Source: Aestuariispira insulae
Lineage (GTDB): Bacteria > Pseudomonadota > Alphaproteobacteria > UBA8366 > Aestuariispiraceae
DNA: 64,000 bases
NCBI RefSeq assembly: GCF_003385955.1
Contig: NZ_QRDW01000001.1
Span: 1,059,854-1,123,853, forward strand
Direction of reading: 5' to 3'
Positions 7,351 to 18,138 of the stretch are shown piece by piece. Below the pieces are notes generated by a model. That model was not told the DNA's origin. It worked only from the letters and a program-made list of their open reading frames with translations, and searched no databases. The translations under genes and the position numbers were made by a program. Each line of letters begins with the position of its first letter. Position 1 is the first letter of the stretch.

Positions 7351-8172
7351 CTAACCGGCCGGGTTCAGGAAAAAGCGCTCTACGATCCGGTCAATCTGAC
7401 CATCTGCCTTCATTTGGCGCAAAACCTCATTCAATTGACGGACCAGGGCATCCTTGTATGCAAACCTGCCATTGTCTCGATCTGTGAATCCCACATACCC
7501 CCATTCTCCGGATGCTATGGCCCCCTGGATGATCCTGACTTGGACCGGGTCATATTCTCCTCGGCTTTGTAGACGGGCCAGCTCCCATCGGATCGCCTGA
7601 GCATCATTGATGTAACAATCCACCCGCCCCTGGATCAGCATTTTCAAACCGTGCACCGCACTGGTCACCTCATTCAGCTCTATATTTCCCTGTTCGACCG
7701 CATCGAAAAATACCGGTCCCGGCGAGAGATACCCGCGGTTATTGGCAATGCGAAGCCCGAAATAGTCATCCGGCCAGGCCGATTTATCCTGTTGCAAGTG
7801 CGATGCCCTGCAGAAAACCGCCACCTTTTCCAGCAGGATCGGCTCGGAATAGGGTTTCATGAAGGGCCGTTCTTCCGGCTTGTAATAGGGCGGGATGATC
7901 GCCAAGGCATCTCCCGATTCAATCAGCGCAATGGCCCGTTTCCACGGCAACATGCGAAAGGAGACGTCGAAATCCGTCATCTTGGCAAAGGCTGCGGTCA
8001 GGATTCTGACATAAATGCCTTTGGGCAATCCACCTTCCAGATAGGAATAGGGGCGATAGTTTTCCTCGGCCACAAATTCGACAATGACAGGTTCCGCCGA
8101 AGCAGAGTGCCCCGCGAAGATGAACAGCATGCCCGCCAGAATTTTTTTCCAGTTTTCTGCCATGCGGGCCAT
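7351..8172 (-). CDS. Periplasmic substrate-binding protein, family 3
   Basis: Secreted protein of 273 residues resembling the solute-binding family 3 (amino-acid-type) fold. It has a signal peptide ending in HSASA, then VEFVAEENYRPYSYLEGGLPKGIYVRIL, the usual opening strand with a ligand-contact region. The C-terminal LNEVLRQMKADGQIDRIVERFF is the family closing helix. The start at 8172 follows AAGGG eight bases upstream. No cognate permease or ATPase is adjacent, so it is an orphan that may serve a distant ABC transporter or act as a receptor. The ligand cannot be deduced. Confidence 0.78.
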   Translation of the reverse strand: MARMAENWKKILAGMLFIFAGHSASAEPVIVEFVAEENYRPYSYLEGGLPKGIYVRILTAAFAKMTDFDVSFRMLPWKRAIALIESGDALAIIPPYYKPEERPFMKPYSEPILLEKVAVFCRASHLQQDKSAWPDDYFGLRIANNRGYLSPGPVFFDAVEQGNIELNEVTSAVHGLKMLIQGRVDCYINDAQAIRWELARLQSRGEYDPVQVRIIQGAIASGEWGYVGFTDRDNGRFAYKDALVRQLNEVLRQMKADGQIDRIVERFFLNPAG

Positions 8173-8339
8173 GATAGAACCCTTATGTTAAAAAATCGTT
8201 CTCTTGTTAAACGGCCTCATATAAAATTTGACAAGAATAGCAGGCTAAGGTCTTATATTTAACGCTTTTTTTAGAAAAACCGGGCCATACTGGCGATCCA
8301 GTCCAGAATGAACAAAACAGCCTATATGACAGGGGTGAA

Positions 8340-10205
8340 ATGCGGGCCTTCGCAACTTTCCTGACGTCCAGCATCCTATTCATGCTGGCACCGTTCGCTC
8401 TCGCAGCCGACATGATAGACGGCGTTCCCGGCCGCCATGCCATCGCGATGCATGGCATTCCGAAATATCCACCTGGCTTTACCCATTTCGACTATGTGAA
8501 CCCGGATGCGCCCAAGGGCGGCAGCATGAAACAGGCAACGATCAGCGACGGCTTCGACAGTTTTAACCCTATCATTCCCAAAGGCCATACGGCGGTCGGC
8601 CTCTCTTTGATCTATAGCGGCCTGATGACAAAATCAGGTGATGAACCTTTCACCATGTATGGGGAACTGGCGGAACTGATCTATCTCCCCGCCGACAGAT
8701 CCTGGGTGGCTTTCAGGCTTCGCGAAACAGCCAGGTGGCATGACGGCCAGCCCATCACCGCCGATGACGTGATCTGGTCATTTGAAACCATTCTTGAGCA
8801 CGGCTCCCCTCAGGAGAGGCAGTATTATGCGGATGTCGACCGACTGGAAAAGCTCGATGAACGGACCGTCCGTTTCCTCTTCAAGACAAACACCAATAAA
8901 GAACTGCCCCTGATCCTTGGTGATCTGACCATTTTGCCCAAACATTACTGGACCAGCGAAGACAGGGACATCACCAAAACAACGCTCACTCCCCCCTTGG
9001 GAAGCGGCCCCTACAAGATTGAGAAATTCGAGGTCAACCGAAGCATCAGCTACAAGCGCGTGGAGACCTATTGGGGCCGTGACATTCCCGTCCATAAGGG
9101 CCGCTATAATTTTGACCGCCTGCAATATGACTATTACCAGGAGCACAATATCGCCCTGGAAGCCCTGAAGGCTGGCGAGCTGGATTACCGCTGGGAGAAT
9201 ACATCCAAGAACTGGGCCCGCGAATATGAGATTCCGGCTGTCAAAGAAGGCCGCCTGATCAAGTTACGGACTGACGACATCACAACCCAGGTCATGCTGG
9301 GCCTGATCTTCAATCAGAGGAAAGATCTTTTCCAGGATCGAAAGGTTCGACAGGCCCTGTCGTATGTTTTTGATTTCACCTGGGCCAACGAGAATATTTT
9401 CTTCGGACAATACAGCCGTTTGAGAAGCTTTTTCGGTAAAGGGGACCTCGCCGCCACAGGTATCCCGACGGGTCGGGAACTGGAAATCCTCAATCAATAT
9501 CGTGACCGCCTGCCCCCCGAGCTTTTCACCCGGGAATATTCCCCCCCCTCCACCGACAAGCCTGGCGATCAGCGGCGAAATCTTCTAGAGGCGGCCCGGT
9601 TGCTGAAAGAAGCGGGGTGGGTCATTGATCCCGATACATTGATGCTGGTTCACGGTGAAACGGGAAAACCATTTAAATTTGACATTATGATGTCCGGCAA
9701 GACCCTTGAAGCGGTCATGCTGACCATACGGCGCAGTCTGAAGCGGCTCGGCATTGCCGTGGAGCTCAAAATCGTTGATTCCGCACAGTACGGCCAAAGG
9801 GTCCGTAATTATGATTATGACGTCATTTACCTGGGATGGGCCCAGGCGCAGTCCCCCGGCAATGAACAGCGCTTCTATTGGGGCAGCGCGGCCGCAGACC
9901 AGCCGGGGACCCGGAATTACATGGGGCTCAAGGATCCCATTGTCGACGAGTTGATTGAATTGGTCGTCAATGCCCCTGACCGGCAGGAACTGGAAGCGAG
10001 GACCCGAGCACTCGACCGGGTTCTGCAATGGCATTATCTTCTTATTCCAACCTATTATGGCGATTTTGACCGCCACGCCTTTTGGAATAAATACCGTTAT
10101 CCGGAAACTGCGCCCACGATGGGGTATGATCTAACCACCTGGTGGTATGATCCGGACTTGGCCCGCCAAAACGGGCTGTCAGCAACCGACACGGCAGGAG
10201 GGTGA
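8340..10205 (+). CDS. yejA: Peptide ABC transporter substrate-binding protein YejA
   Basis: Periplasmic family 5 solute-binding protein, the receptor of the YejABEF importer, which takes up peptides and, in E. coli, microcin C. It has a signal peptide (residues 1-22, ending FALAA). Characteristic YejA features include the [29 protein letters not shown] opening (shown here only as [11 protein letters not shown]...) and LREDARWHDG-like [10 protein letters not shown]. The 621-residue length is normal. It heads an operon with yejB (3-bp gap), yejE and yejF, confirming the assignment. It is divergent from the orphan binding protein. Confidence 0.93.
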   Translation: MRAFATFLTSSILFMLAPFALAADMIDGVPGRHAIAMHGIPKYPPGFTHFDYVNPDAPKGGSMKQATISDGFDSFNPIIPKGHTAVGLSLIYSGLMTKSGDEPFTMYGELAELIYLPADRSWVAFRLRETARWHDGQPITADDVIWSFETILEHGSPQERQYYADVDRLEKLDERTVRFLFKTNTNKELPLILGDLTILPKHYWTSEDRDITKTTLTPPLGSGPYKIEKFEVNRSISYKRVETYWGRDIPVHKGRYNFDRLQYDYYQEHNIALEALKAGELDYRWENTSKNWAREYEIPAVKEGRLIKLRTDDITTQVMLGLIFNQRKDLFQDRKVRQALSYVFDFTWANENIFFGQYSRLRSFFGKGDLAATGIPTGRELEILNQYRDRLPPELFTREYSPPSTDKPGDQRRNLLEAARLLKEAGWVIDPDTLMLVHGETGKPFKFDIMMSGKTLEAVMLTIRRSLKRLGIAVELKIVDSAQYGQRVRNYDYDVIYLGWAQAQSPGNEQRFYWGSAAADQPGTRNYMGLKDPIVDELIELVVNAPDRQELEARTRALDRVLQWHYLLIPTYYGDFDRHAFWNKYRYPETAPTMGYDLTTWWYDPDLARQNGLSATDTAGG

Positions 10206-10207
10206 CC

Positions 10208-11317
10208 ATGTCTGCCTATATCATCCGCCGTCTTTTCCTTATTGTTCCCACGCTCTTTTTGATCGTCCTGATCAATTTCGCCATTGTCCAATTTGCCCCT
10301 GGCGGCCCGGTCGAACAGGCAATCGCCGAGATTGAAGGGCTCTCAACCTCTGCGACCGCACGCCTCGGCGGCGGTGTGCAGCAAGCGGAACAGGGAACTC
10401 TTCCCGTTGCCAGAGGCAGCGACAGCGAAAGCAGTTATCGCGGGTCACGGGGACTGGATCCGGAAATCATTGCCGAGATTGAAAAACGTTTCGGTTTTGA
10501 CAAACCCGCCCATGAACGCTTCTGGATGATGCTGCGGGATTATCTCACTTTCAATTTCGGCGAGAGCTATTACCAGGATCGCAAAGTGGTCGATCTGGTC
10601 CTGGAAAAAATGCCCGTCTCAATCTCGCTTGGTCTTTGGACCATGCTGATTACCTATCTGGTCTCGATCCCGCTGGGCATTGCCAAGGCGGTGCGCGACG
10701 GCACCCCGTTCGATGTCTGGACCAGCGGCATCGTCATCATCGGTGCGGCAATCCCATCCTTTCTGTTTGCCGTACTGTTGATCGTCCTATTTGCAGGCGG
10801 CCGCTATCTGGACTGGTTCCCCTTGCGGGACCTGGTATCCGACAACTGGGACATGATGAGCTGGCCGGAGAGGATCGTTGATTATTTCTGGCATCTGGCG
10901 TTACCGATCACCGCCATGGTGATTGGCGGTTTCGCCGGTCTAACCATGCTGACAAAAAATTCCTTCCTGGATCAGATCAATATGCAATATGTCGTGACCG
11001 CCAGGGCGAAGGGCTTGACCGAAAGAAGAGTTTTATACGGCCATGTGTTCCGCAACGGTATGCTGATCGTCATTGCCGGTTTCCCGGCGGCATTTATCGG
11101 CATTCTCTTCACCGGTGCCTTGCTGATCGAGATTATCTTTTCGCTCGACGGGCTGGGGCGCCTGGGTTGGGAAGCCGTCATCAACCGGGATTATCCGGTC
11201 ATGTTTGCCAGCCTCTATTTCTTCACCCTGCTGGGGCTGGTCATGGGAATCGTCAACGATGTGATGTATATGCTGATCGATCCCCGCATCGATTTCGAAG
11301 CGCAGGGAGACCGATGA
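10208..11317 (+). CDS. yejB: Peptide ABC transporter permease YejB
   Basis: Inner-membrane permease of the DppB/OppB type, 369 residues with about six membrane spans. It opens [17 protein letters not shown], contains the [15 protein letters not shown] segment, and carries the EAA-like coupling loop near [23 protein letters not shown]. The ATG at 10208 is preferred over an in-frame GTG two codons earlier because AGGAGG ends six bases before it. It overlaps yejE by ATGA, so the two are translationally coupled. Confidence 0.93.
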   Translation: MSAYIIRRLFLIVPTLFLIVLINFAIVQFAPGGPVEQAIAEIEGLSTSATARLGGGVQQAEQGTLPVARGSDSESSYRGSRGLDPEIIAEIEKRFGFDKPAHERFWMMLRDYLTFNFGESYYQDRKVVDLVLEKMPVSISLGLWTMLITYLVSIPLGIAKAVRDGTPFDVWTSGIVIIGAAIPSFLFAVLLIVLFAGGRYLDWFPLRDLVSDNWDMMSWPERIVDYFWHLALPITAMVIGGFAGLTMLTKNSFLDQINMQYVVTARAKGLTERRVLYGHVFRNGMLIVIAGFPAAFIGILFTGALLIEIIFSLDGLGRLGWEAVINRDYPVMFASLYFFTLLGLVMGIVNDVMYMLIDPRIDFEAQGDR

Positions 11318-12390
11318 TGGCGACAATCACGAAGCCCCTCCGGCACAGGGTCCTGGGTCTTTCCGTTTCGCCGGTGACCTGGCGCCGGGTCCAGCGTTTC
11401 AAGGCCAACAAAAGAGCTTATTGGTCCCTCTGGATTTTCCTGGCCCTGTTTTTCATCAGCCTGTTTGCAGATTTCATTGCCAATGACCGCCCTTTGGTTG
11501 TCTATCACAATGATCAGCTGTTTTTTCCTGCCGTTAAAGCCTATCCGGAAACCGCCTATGGAGGCGCGTTTGAAACGGAGGCCGATTACAACGACCCCTA
11601 CCTGATTGATCTGATTCAACAGGATGGCTGGATGATCCGGCCAATCATCCCCCATCGTTATGACAGCTATGTCGTCGGACTTGAAACCCCATCGCCTTCC
11701 CCACCGACCCTGAAAAACTGGCTTGGAACCGATGATCAGGCCCGTGATGTTGTCGCCCGCCTAATTTATGGATTTCGGATTTCCGTGCTGTTCGGCCTGA
11801 TCCTGACCCTGCTCAGCTCCGTTGTCGGGATCGCGGCCGGTTTGATCCAGGGATATTTCGGCGGCTACACGGACCTTCTGGGCCAGCGTTTCATCGAAGT
11901 CTGGGGCAGTCTGCCGCAATTGTTCATTCTGATGATCCTCGCCAGCATGATCACACCAACTTTCTGGTGGCTGCTTGGCCTGCTGTTGCTGTTTAGCTGG
12001 ACCGCGCTGACCGGAGTGGTCCGGGCAGAGACCCTGCGGGCCAGAAATCTGGAATATGTCCGCGCGGCCCGCGCGCTGGGCGTGCGCAATCAGGTTTTGA
12101 TGTTCCGCCATATCCTACCCAATGCAATGGTCGCGACCGTCACCTATCTGCCTTTCATTGCCTCAGGCTCTCTGGTCGCGCTAACCTCCTTGGATTTCCT
12201 GGGCTTCGGCCTGCCGCCGGGCTCTCCCTCGCTTGGTGAAATGTTGCAACAGGGGCGTTCCAACCTGTTCGCGCCCTGGCTCACTTTCACTGCATTCTTT
12301 ACGGTGGCAATCATGCTGTCACTGCTGGTTTTTATTGGCGAAGGCGTCCGCGATGCGTTCGATCCCCGCAAATCCGTGATGGAGGGATGA
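11314..12390 (+). CDS. yejE: Peptide ABC transporter permease YejE
   Basis: DppC/OppC-type permease of 358 residues. The N-terminal cytoplasmic segment and first helix ([20 protein letters not shown]) are followed by an unusually long periplasmic loop (about residues 60-130). A five-helix core follows, with the coupling loop [24 protein letters not shown]. This long loop is typical of YejE compared with DppC. The start ATG overlaps the yejB stop (ATGA). A second ATG immediately follows. Confidence 0.93.
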   Translation: MMATITKPLRHRVLGLSVSPVTWRRVQRFKANKRAYWSLWIFLALFFISLFADFIANDRPLVVYHNDQLFFPAVKAYPETAYGGAFETEADYNDPYLIDLIQQDGWMIRPIIPHRYDSYVVGLETPSPSPPTLKNWLGTDDQARDVVARLIYGFRISVLFGLILTLLSSVVGIAAGLIQGYFGGYTDLLGQRFIEVWGSLPQLFILMILASMITPTFWWLLGLLLLFSWTALTGVVRAETLRARNLEYVRAARALGVRNQVLMFRHILPNAMVATVTYLPFIASGSLVALTSLDFLGFGLPPGSPSLGEMLQQGRSNLFAPWLTFTAFFTVAIMLSLLVFIGEGVRDAFDPRKSVMEG

Positions 12391-12393
12391 TCC

Positions 12394-14025
12394 ATGTCCG
12401 ACACTCTGCTTGACGTTCAAAACCTCTCTGTCGATTTCCGCAGTCCTGCCGGTATCAACCGCGCGGTCGATAATGTCAGCTTTTCCATCAGGAAGGGGGA
12501 GACACTGGCCCTTGTGGGAGAGTCCGGATCGGGCAAATCCGTGACCGCACTTTCGATCCTGCAACTTCTGCCCTACCCCACGGCCATGCATCCCCAAAGC
12601 AGCTCGATCCGGTATCAAGGCGAGGAAATGATCGGCGCGCCTGAGCGCAAATTACGCGGTATGCGCGGCAACAAGGCCGCCATGATCTTCCAAGAGCCGA
12701 TGACCTCACTCAACCCGCTCCACAGCATTGAAAAACAGGTTCGGGAAGCCCTGATCATCCATAAGGGTATGACGGTGTCCCAGGCCCGCCCGCGGGTGCT
12801 GGAACTGCTCCGCCTGGTCGGCATCCGCGCGCCGGAGAAGCGCCTGAACGCCTATCCCCATGAATTATCCGGCGGCCAGCGCCAGCGGGTGATGATTGCC
12901 ATGGCCCTGGCAAATGAACCAGACCTTTTGATCGCGGACGAGCCGACAACCGCGCTGGATGTCACGATCCAGGCGCAGATTCTAAAATTGCTGAAAGAAT
13001 TGCAGGAAAAGTTCGGCATGGCGATTTTGTTTATCACCCATGACCTTGGCATCGTTCGGAAAATGGCCGACCGGGTTTGCGTTATGCAACAGGGTCGCAT
13101 TGTTGAAGCGGATGAAACCGCCGCCCTATTTGCCAACCCCACCCATGACTATACCCGACGCCTTCTGGCCGCCGAACCCAAAGGTCTGAAAGAGCCGGCA
13201 CCGGCCGGATCTCCGGTGGTTATGGAAGGACGCGATATCAAGGTATGGTTCCCGATCAAGCGCGGCGTTTTCCGGCGCACAGTGGATCATATCAAGGCCG
13301 TCAACGGCATCACACTGGAAATCCGCGAGGGCCAGACTGTCGGTGTGGTGGGTGAATCCGGGTCCGGCAAGACCACGTTGGGCATGGCATTGCTGCGGTT
13401 GCTGCCATCAAACGGGCCGATCCTGTTCCAGGGACAGGCCATTGACGCGATGAATGAACGAAGCCTCCGGCCCCTACGTAATGAGATGCAGGTGGTGTTT
13501 CAGGACCCGTTTGGCAGCCTGAGCCCGCGCATGCCGGTGGGGGAGATTATCGGCGAGGGTCTGCGTGTCCATGAAAGCGCGCTGGATGCCGGTGCCCGGG
13601 ATGCTCGGGTGGTCGAAGCCCTGCAAGAGGTTCAATTGGATCCGGAATGCCGGTTCCGCTACCCTCATGAATTTTCCGGCGGCCAGCGCCAGCGCATTGC
13701 CATTGCCCGGGCCTTGATTTTAAAACCGCGCTTCATCGTGCTGGATGAACCCACCTCCGCGCTGGATATGTCGGTTCAGGTCGAGATTGTTGATCTGCTG
13801 CGGGACCTTCAAAAGAAACACAAGCTGGCCTATCTGTTCATCAGCCATGACCTGAAGGTGGTCCGCGCCATGTCCGACCAGGTTATTGTTATGCAACATG
13901 GTGAAGTCGTGGAACAGGGCAGCGCCCAGGAAATATTCGAATCCCCCGCCCAGGAATACACCAAGGCCCTGATGGCTGCCGCCTTTGACCTGGAGGCCGA
14001 TGGAAGCGGTACAGTCGCCGTTTAA
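12394..14025 (+). CDS. yejF: Peptide ABC transporter ATP-binding protein YejF (two NBDs)
   Basis: Cytoplasmic ATPase of 543 residues with two fused nucleotide-binding domains (about residues 1-260 and 275-535), as in YejF, GsiA and DdpD/F fusions. Both halves have Walker A (GESGSGKS and GESGSGKT), the [16 protein letters not shown] signatures and Walker B ([16 protein letters not shown]). An HDL switch follows each. It starts four bases after yejE and completes the importer. Confidence 0.95.
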   Translation: MSDTLLDVQNLSVDFRSPAGINRAVDNVSFSIRKGETLALVGESGSGKSVTALSILQLLPYPTAMHPQSSSIRYQGEEMIGAPERKLRGMRGNKAAMIFQEPMTSLNPLHSIEKQVREALIIHKGMTVSQARPRVLELLRLVGIRAPEKRLNAYPHELSGGQRQRVMIAMALANEPDLLIADEPTTALDVTIQAQILKLLKELQEKFGMAILFITHDLGIVRKMADRVCVMQQGRIVEADETAALFANPTHDYTRRLLAAEPKGLKEPAPAGSPVVMEGRDIKVWFPIKRGVFRRTVDHIKAVNGITLEIREGQTVGVVGESGSGKTTLGMALLRLLPSNGPILFQGQAIDAMNERSLRPLRNEMQVVFQDPFGSLSPRMPVGEIIGEGLRVHESALDAGARDARVVEALQEVQLDPECRFRYPHEFSGGQRQRIAIARALILKPRFIVLDEPTSALDMSVQVEIVDLLRDLQKKHKLAYLFISHDLKVVRAMSDQVIVMQHGEVVEQGSAQEIFESPAQEYTKALMAAAFDLEADGSGTVAV

Positions 14026-14031
14026 CGCGGC

Positions 14032-14379
14032 CTATTCCGCCTTGGCACCGGCCTGGATAATCAATTCTGCAAATTCGGAGAGATAAACCGAGCCTTTGAC
14101 CGTGCGCTGGACATTGACCGAACGCCGGTCTTTTTCATCCGGCTTGCGCCGGATCATGCCAAGCTCGGACAGACGGTCCAATGCCCGCGTGATCGCAGGC
14201 TTGGACACTTTCAGCTGATCCGCCAGACCGCGCACCGTGTGCGGCGGCTGGGTGAGATAGACTGTGGTCAGAACAGCCATCTGGCGCGCCGACAGGTCCG
14301 GTGCATCGCCCCGGACACTTTCAGTGATGGCCTCTTGCCAGATAGTAAGAGCCTGATTTTGAGATAATTTTACAGTCAT
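14032..14379 (-). CDS. Short MarR-type winged-helix regulator
   Basis: DNA-binding protein of 115 residues. The winged helix is visible as VRGLADQLKVSKPAITRALDRLSELGMIRRKPDEKDRRS, where the basic DEKDRR wing is typical of MarR. It lacks part of the usual N- and C-terminal dimerisation helices (MarR proteins are usually about 140-150 residues). It lies just downstream of the M17 aminopeptidase gene on the same strand. Its target is unknown. It converges on the yej operon with only 6 bp between stops. Confidence 0.8.
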   Translation of the reverse strand: MTVKLSQNQALTIWQEAITESVRGDAPDLSARQMAVLTTVYLTQPPHTVRGLADQLKVSKPAITRALDRLSELGMIRRKPDEKDRRSVNVQRTVKGSVYLSEFAELIIQAGAKAE

Positions 14380-14430
14380 ATCGATTGCGTTATGAAACCC
14401 AGAAAAACTTAAAGACTATCCTTTGGGCTT

Positions 14431-15828
14431 TCAAGACGCTTTGCCGAACCGACTGCGCAAATAGCTGTAAACAGCGCGGATTCCCTGGGCTTCACCGCCT
14501 TCCGGTCGACCATTCTTGGTCGCCGTGTTCCAGGCCATTACATCCAAATGACACCAGCTCTGCCCCTTGGGGAGGAACTCTTTCAGGAACAGGGCAGCGG
14601 TGATCGCCCCCCCATAACCGGATGTGGAACAGTTTGAAATATCAGCGATTTTACTGTCCAGCATCGACCTGTAAGGCTTGTGCAACGGCATCCGCCAGAC
14701 CAGGTCCGAATCGATGGTGGAAAAATCAAACAGACCATCGGCCAACTCATCATCATCGGTGAAGAAGGATGGAACATCGGTCCCAAGGGCCACGCGCGAT
14801 GCCCCGGTCAGGGTCGCGAAATCAAAAATCACTTCCGGTTTTTCCTCACCCGCCAGGTCCAGCGCATCGGCCAGCACCAGGCGCCCCTCGGCATCGGTAT
14901 TACCGATCTCAACGGTCATGCCGTTGCGCGCCTTGATGATATCCATCGGCCGGAAGGCATTGCCTGCAACCGAGTTTTCCACCGCAGGCACCAAGACACG
15001 CAGGCGCACATCCAGCCCTGTGCCCATGATCATGCTCGCCAGACCCAGCACCTGGGCAGCACCGCCCATGTCCTTTTTCATCATCAGCATGTTATTAGAG
15101 GGTTTCAGATCCAACCCGCCCGTATCAAAGCAGACCCCTTTGCCGACCAGGGTCACCTTCGGCGCATCCTCACGGCCCCAGACCAGGTCTATCAGGCGCG
15201 GAGCCCGGTCACTGGCACGGCCCACCGCATGGATCAGTGGGAAATTGTCTTTCAACAGATCCTCGCCCACGGTCACTTTGACAGAGGCATTGAAATTCTG
15301 TGCCAGCGCCTGTGCGGCGGAAGCCAGCTCCTCCGGCCCCATATCGCTGGCCGGTGTGGTCGTCAGGTCACGGGTCAGGTAAATTCCCTCCGCCATTGCC
15401 TGAACCGTGCCTTGATCGGCCTTTTCCGGCCAGATCAGAGCCCTTACATCAGTTTCGTCCTGCTCTTTCTTGTAGCGGATAAAACGGTATGCGCCCATGG
15501 CCCAACCCAATGCAGCCTGATGCGCCTCTTCCGGATCCAAATCGCCAGCAATCCGATAGCTGCCGGCCGGCAGTTTCATCGCCGCCCCGCCCCAGGACCA
15601 GAGCAATTCATCCCGGTCCGTGCCGACCAGCGCCGCCTCAATCCCGTCGCTGCCGGGTAACAGCAAAACCGTGCCGGATGCCGCCTTGAAATCCTGTGCC
15701 TTGACCCAATTCTGATGCGCAGACCCATCTCCCTCGAGCCAATCCGAAAGCCCCTCGCTATCCACAGGAATCAGGGTAACGGTCTTATCGTCGGCTTTAT
15801 CCAGGAAGCAGTTCATCATCAGTCTCAT
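14431..15828 (-). CDS. Leucyl aminopeptidase family protein (M17)
   Basis: Cytosolic dinuclear-metal aminopeptidase, 465 residues. The M17 active-site signature NTDAEGRLVLADAL is present, with the metal ligands in GKGVCFDTGG and MKKDMGGAAQ. The N-terminal domain is shorter and divergent from PepA, as in the PepB-like alphaproteobacterial group. Start choice is loose: ATGs at 15828, 15819 and 15816 are all possible and none has a strong Shine-Dalgarno. It probably provides peptide turnover; pairing with the yej importer is by proximity only. Confidence 0.9.
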   Translation of the reverse strand: MRLMMNCFLDKADDKTVTLIPVDSEGLSDWLEGDGSAHQNWVKAQDFKAASGTVLLLPGSDGIEAALVGTDRDELLWSWGGAAMKLPAGSYRIAGDLDPEEAHQAALGWAMGAYRFIRYKKEQDETDVRALIWPEKADQGTVQAMAEGIYLTRDLTTTPASDMGPEELASAAQALAQNFNASVKVTVGEDLLKDNFPLIHAVGRASDRAPRLIDLVWGREDAPKVTLVGKGVCFDTGGLDLKPSNNMLMMKKDMGGAAQVLGLASMIMGTGLDVRLRVLVPAVENSVAGNAFRPMDIIKARNGMTVEIGNTDAEGRLVLADALDLAGEEKPEVIFDFATLTGASRVALGTDVPSFFTDDDELADGLFDFSTIDSDLVWRMPLHKPYRSMLDSKIADISNCSTSGYGGAITAALFLKEFLPKGQSWCHLDVMAWNTATKNGRPEGGEAQGIRAVYSYLRSRFGKAS

Positions 15829-15893
15829 TTGTTGAAAATCAGTGCGAGGAATTTAGTTATAAGCGCTGCCGGGTGATTTGCAATCACCCTGCC

Positions 15894-16670
15894 TCAGGTA
15901 CCGTTGCAATCCGGTTTGGCGATCTCTTCCACATGGGTCAGCGTACCGACCAGTTTCATTTCCGGCGAATCAAACTGGACCCGGGTCGTCACGCCGTTGG
16001 ACAAAAGATCATATTCAATTCCCATGAAGGGTTCCTGGTCCTGGCCATCCAGTTTGAAATAGCTGCTGAGCATTCTCTTTGGCCTGCCTTCCGCAAGACC
16101 AGTGTCACCAGCCGGATAGGACCCCGGTTCCGGCAATTCCTTCATCACCATCTCGGTCACCAGATAAGGTTCCTCACCATCACCATCATAGATTTTATGG
16201 GATAGGAATTTTTCACCTGCGTCCAAGCCGTCCAGAACCCGGCGCATCGCGGTCACGGGAAAAATCACGTCCTTGGCGATCTTGATCTTTTTCTGTTCCG
16301 GTGCCGTCAGATCAATCTCACCGGTGACCGCTGTACCGGCCACTTCCTCGGTCACCTGGCCATTCAGGATCTGCTGGGTGCGAAACTGCATGCGCCGGCC
16401 GGCCAGGTCTTCCTGAAAGACAGAGATATTCTGGGTATGGATTTCCGGCATGCCCTGCCCCGCCATCAAAATATCCACACGCACAAACTGGGTCCAGCTG
16501 TTGCACCCCTTTTCCAGGCGGGAGATCAACTCGCCCTCCACCTGGCTGACACCGGGAATATTGATCTGTTCTGCCACCATCCGGTAGCGCGCGGAATGGG
16601 AGACAGGATCCGCCAGCGCCGACGCACCGCCCACCAACAACAGCAATAGAATATTTCCAAACACCCTCAT
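15894..16670 (-). CDS. eipB: EipB-like cell envelope integrity protein (DUF1849)
   Basis: Periplasmic protein of 258 residues with a clear signal peptide (ending SALAD). It matches the DUF1849/EipB family, a beta-spiral protein needed for envelope integrity in Brucella. The family has a conserved disulfide joining an N-terminal and a C-terminal Cys. Here the only cysteines after the signal peptide are Cys56 (KGCNSW) and Cys255 (PDCNG), the expected positions. It lies upstream of the aminopeptidase and downstream of yjbQ on the same strand. Confidence 0.85.
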   Translation of the reverse strand: MRVFGNILLLLLVGGASALADPVSHSARYRMVAEQINIPGVSQVEGELISRLEKGCNSWTQFVRVDILMAGQGMPEIHTQNISVFQEDLAGRRMQFRTQQILNGQVTEEVAGTAVTGEIDLTAPEQKKIKIAKDVIFPVTAMRRVLDGLDAGEKFLSHKIYDGDGEEPYLVTEMVMKELPEPGSYPAGDTGLAEGRPKRMLSSYFKLDGQDQEPFMGIEYDLLSNGVTTRVQFDSPEMKLVGTLTHVEEIAKPDCNGT

Positions 16671-16703
16671 GATATGCCCCTTCCTGGATGATCTTTCATT
16701 GTC

Positions 16704-17126
16704 TCAATCTTCGCCCATCAGATGCAGCACCACCTGGCGGTCATGGCGCCGATGGCGATGCTCGAACAGATAAATGCCCTGCCAGGTTCCCAACAGCGCC
16801 TGGCCCCGGTCAACCGGCACCGACAGGCTAACATCTGTCAGAGCGGCTTTTATATGGGCCGGCATGTCATCGGGACCTTCCATGGTATGACGCAGCCATT
16901 CCATGCCTTCCGGCACCAAGCGTTTGAAGAATTCCGAAAGATCCCGCTGCACATCCGGATCGGCATTTTCCTGGATGGTCAAGGAACAGCTGGTATGTCG
17001 GCAAAAAACCGTCAGCAGCCCCTGTTCAATGCCGGTTCCACGTATCCAGGACTGAACCTGGCGGGTCATTTCATAAAGCCTCTGTCCGTCGGTCTGGAGG
17101 GAGATGGTGGTTTGCGCCTGACGCAT
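16704..17126 (-). CDS. YjbQ family protein (UPF0047)
   Basis: Small 140-residue protein of the YjbQ/UPF0047 family, whose E. coli member has weak thiamine-phosphate synthase activity; physiological role unsettled. Family motifs seen: LLTVFCRHTSCSLTIQENADPDV, HTMEGPDDMPAHIKAAL and the closing GTWQGIYLFEHRHRRHDRQV with clustered His residues that bind metal. Start at 17126 with AAGGATC upstream. Probably co-transcribed with the gene at 17141-17479. Confidence 0.9.
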   Translation of the reverse strand: MRQAQTTISLQTDGQRLYEMTRQVQSWIRGTGIEQGLLTVFCRHTSCSLTIQENADPDVQRDLSEFFKRLVPEGMEWLRHTMEGPDDMPAHIKAALTDVSLSVPVDRGQALLGTWQGIYLFEHRHRRHDRQVVLHLMGED

Positions 17127-17140
17127 GATGATCCTTCCGC

Positions 17141-17479
17141 CTAGAGCAAATCATCCTGGTCGGCCACCAGGTTGGACAGCGTGGAGAGGTTGGAACGCAG
17201 CTTTTGTCGGCCGGTCAACTTACGTTGTGCCGGCAACGGCAGATCGGTGAAATTGATGATATTCTTCGAAATCAGCACGTCGATCAAATCCTCGATGATC
17301 CTCGCCATGGCCAAATCACTCTCGAGCAGCTCTTCTTGAGCCGACTTCGAATGACGTGCATTCCGCCGAAAGGCGACGACATCCGGGTGATCATCGGGCA
17401 GAAGTTCAGGCTTGGCACCGACCGGTTCCACTGACAGGCCGATGATCTCATTGGACCCATCCCGAATCACATAAGGCAT
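17141..17479 (-). CDS. Conserved small alphaproteobacterial protein, function unknown
   Basis: 112-residue soluble protein opening MPYVIRDGSNEIIGLSVEP, rich in acidic residues and helices. Similar proteins are common in proteobacteria and are sometimes misnamed as tryptophan synthase beta-like; nothing here supports catalysis. A purine-rich GGGAGATAT stretch precedes the ATG. It is the first gene of the minus-strand group yjbQ-eipB-aminopeptidase and lies downstream of the atp operon terminator. Confidence 0.7.
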   Translation of the reverse strand: MPYVIRDGSNEIIGLSVEPVGAKPELLPDDHPDVVAFRRNARHSKSAQEELLESDLAMARIIEDLIDVLISKNIINFTDLPLPAQRKLTGRQKLRSNLSTLSNLVADQDDLL

Positions 17480-17579
17480 ACATATCTCCCAGCGTTACCG
17501 TTCCGTCCCGTAATCTAGTGCCAAAGAGAGCCCGGAACAATCACCGAGAGTGGCAAATGCCTGACAGGCAGACAAAAAG

Positions 17580-17605
17580 AAAAGGACCGGCGAACCGGTC
17601 CTTTT
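17580..17605. terminator. Rho-independent terminator of the F0 ATP synthase operon
   Basis: AAAAGGACCGG and CCGGTCCTTTT are exact arms around a CGAA/TTCG tetraloop, read from atpF on the minus strand. The hairpin is symmetric and lies 29 bp after the atpF stop. Confidence 0.88.
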
Positions 17606-17633
17606 CAAATCTTCGGCTGTTTGACAGCGCTTC

Positions 17634-18125
17634 TTAGTGAAGCTTGCCAGACAGATCCGCAATCGCGGCATCCACAACCTTATCACCGTCACGGCCGGAC
17701 AGTTTATCGGTCAGGACCTGGGTCGTGGCCGCCATCGCCAGATCAACGGCGAGGTTGCGCACTTCCTGGATTGCGTGGGCTTCCGCCTGGGCGATTTTGT
17801 CAGTCGCCTGGGCTTCACGCCGCTTAATATTTTCTTCCAGCTTCGCCTGGGCTTCAGCCTTCAGATGTGCCACTTCGGCTTTCGCGTTGGCAACAATGTC
17901 CTTGGCCTGAGCCGTGGCATCGCGCTGCTGACGCTGGATTTCGGCCAAAGCCGCCTGGGCCTGGTCACGCAGGTTTTCCGCGTTTTCCAGTTCCTGGCGA
18001 ATGGCTTCCGGACGGGCGTTTACCGCAGAGGCAACCGCACTCCGGAATTTCCAGACAACCAACAGGACAAAGAGGACAAAAGCCAGCGCGGTCCAGAAGG
18101 AGGTATCGTGAATCAAAGCGTCCAT
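17634..18125 (-). CDS. atpF: F0F1 ATP synthase subunit b
   Basis: Peripheral-stalk subunit, 163 residues. One N-terminal membrane helix (FWTALAFVLFVLLVVW) is followed by a long Ala/Glu/Gln/Lys-rich helix that dimerises with b'. The start is ATG 18125, preceded by GGGGAGG. The longer frame to 18167 overlaps atpF' without benefit. Last gene of the F0 operon. Confidence 0.94.
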   Translation of the reverse strand: MDALIHDTSFWTALAFVLFVLLVVWKFRSAVASAVNARPEAIRQELENAENLRDQAQAALAEIQRQQRDATAQAKDIVANAKAEVAHLKAEAQAKLEENIKRREAQATDKIAQAEAHAIQEVRNLAVDLAMAATTQVLTDKLSGRDGDKVVDAAIADLSGKLH

Positions 18126-18138
18126 ATCATGCCTCCCC

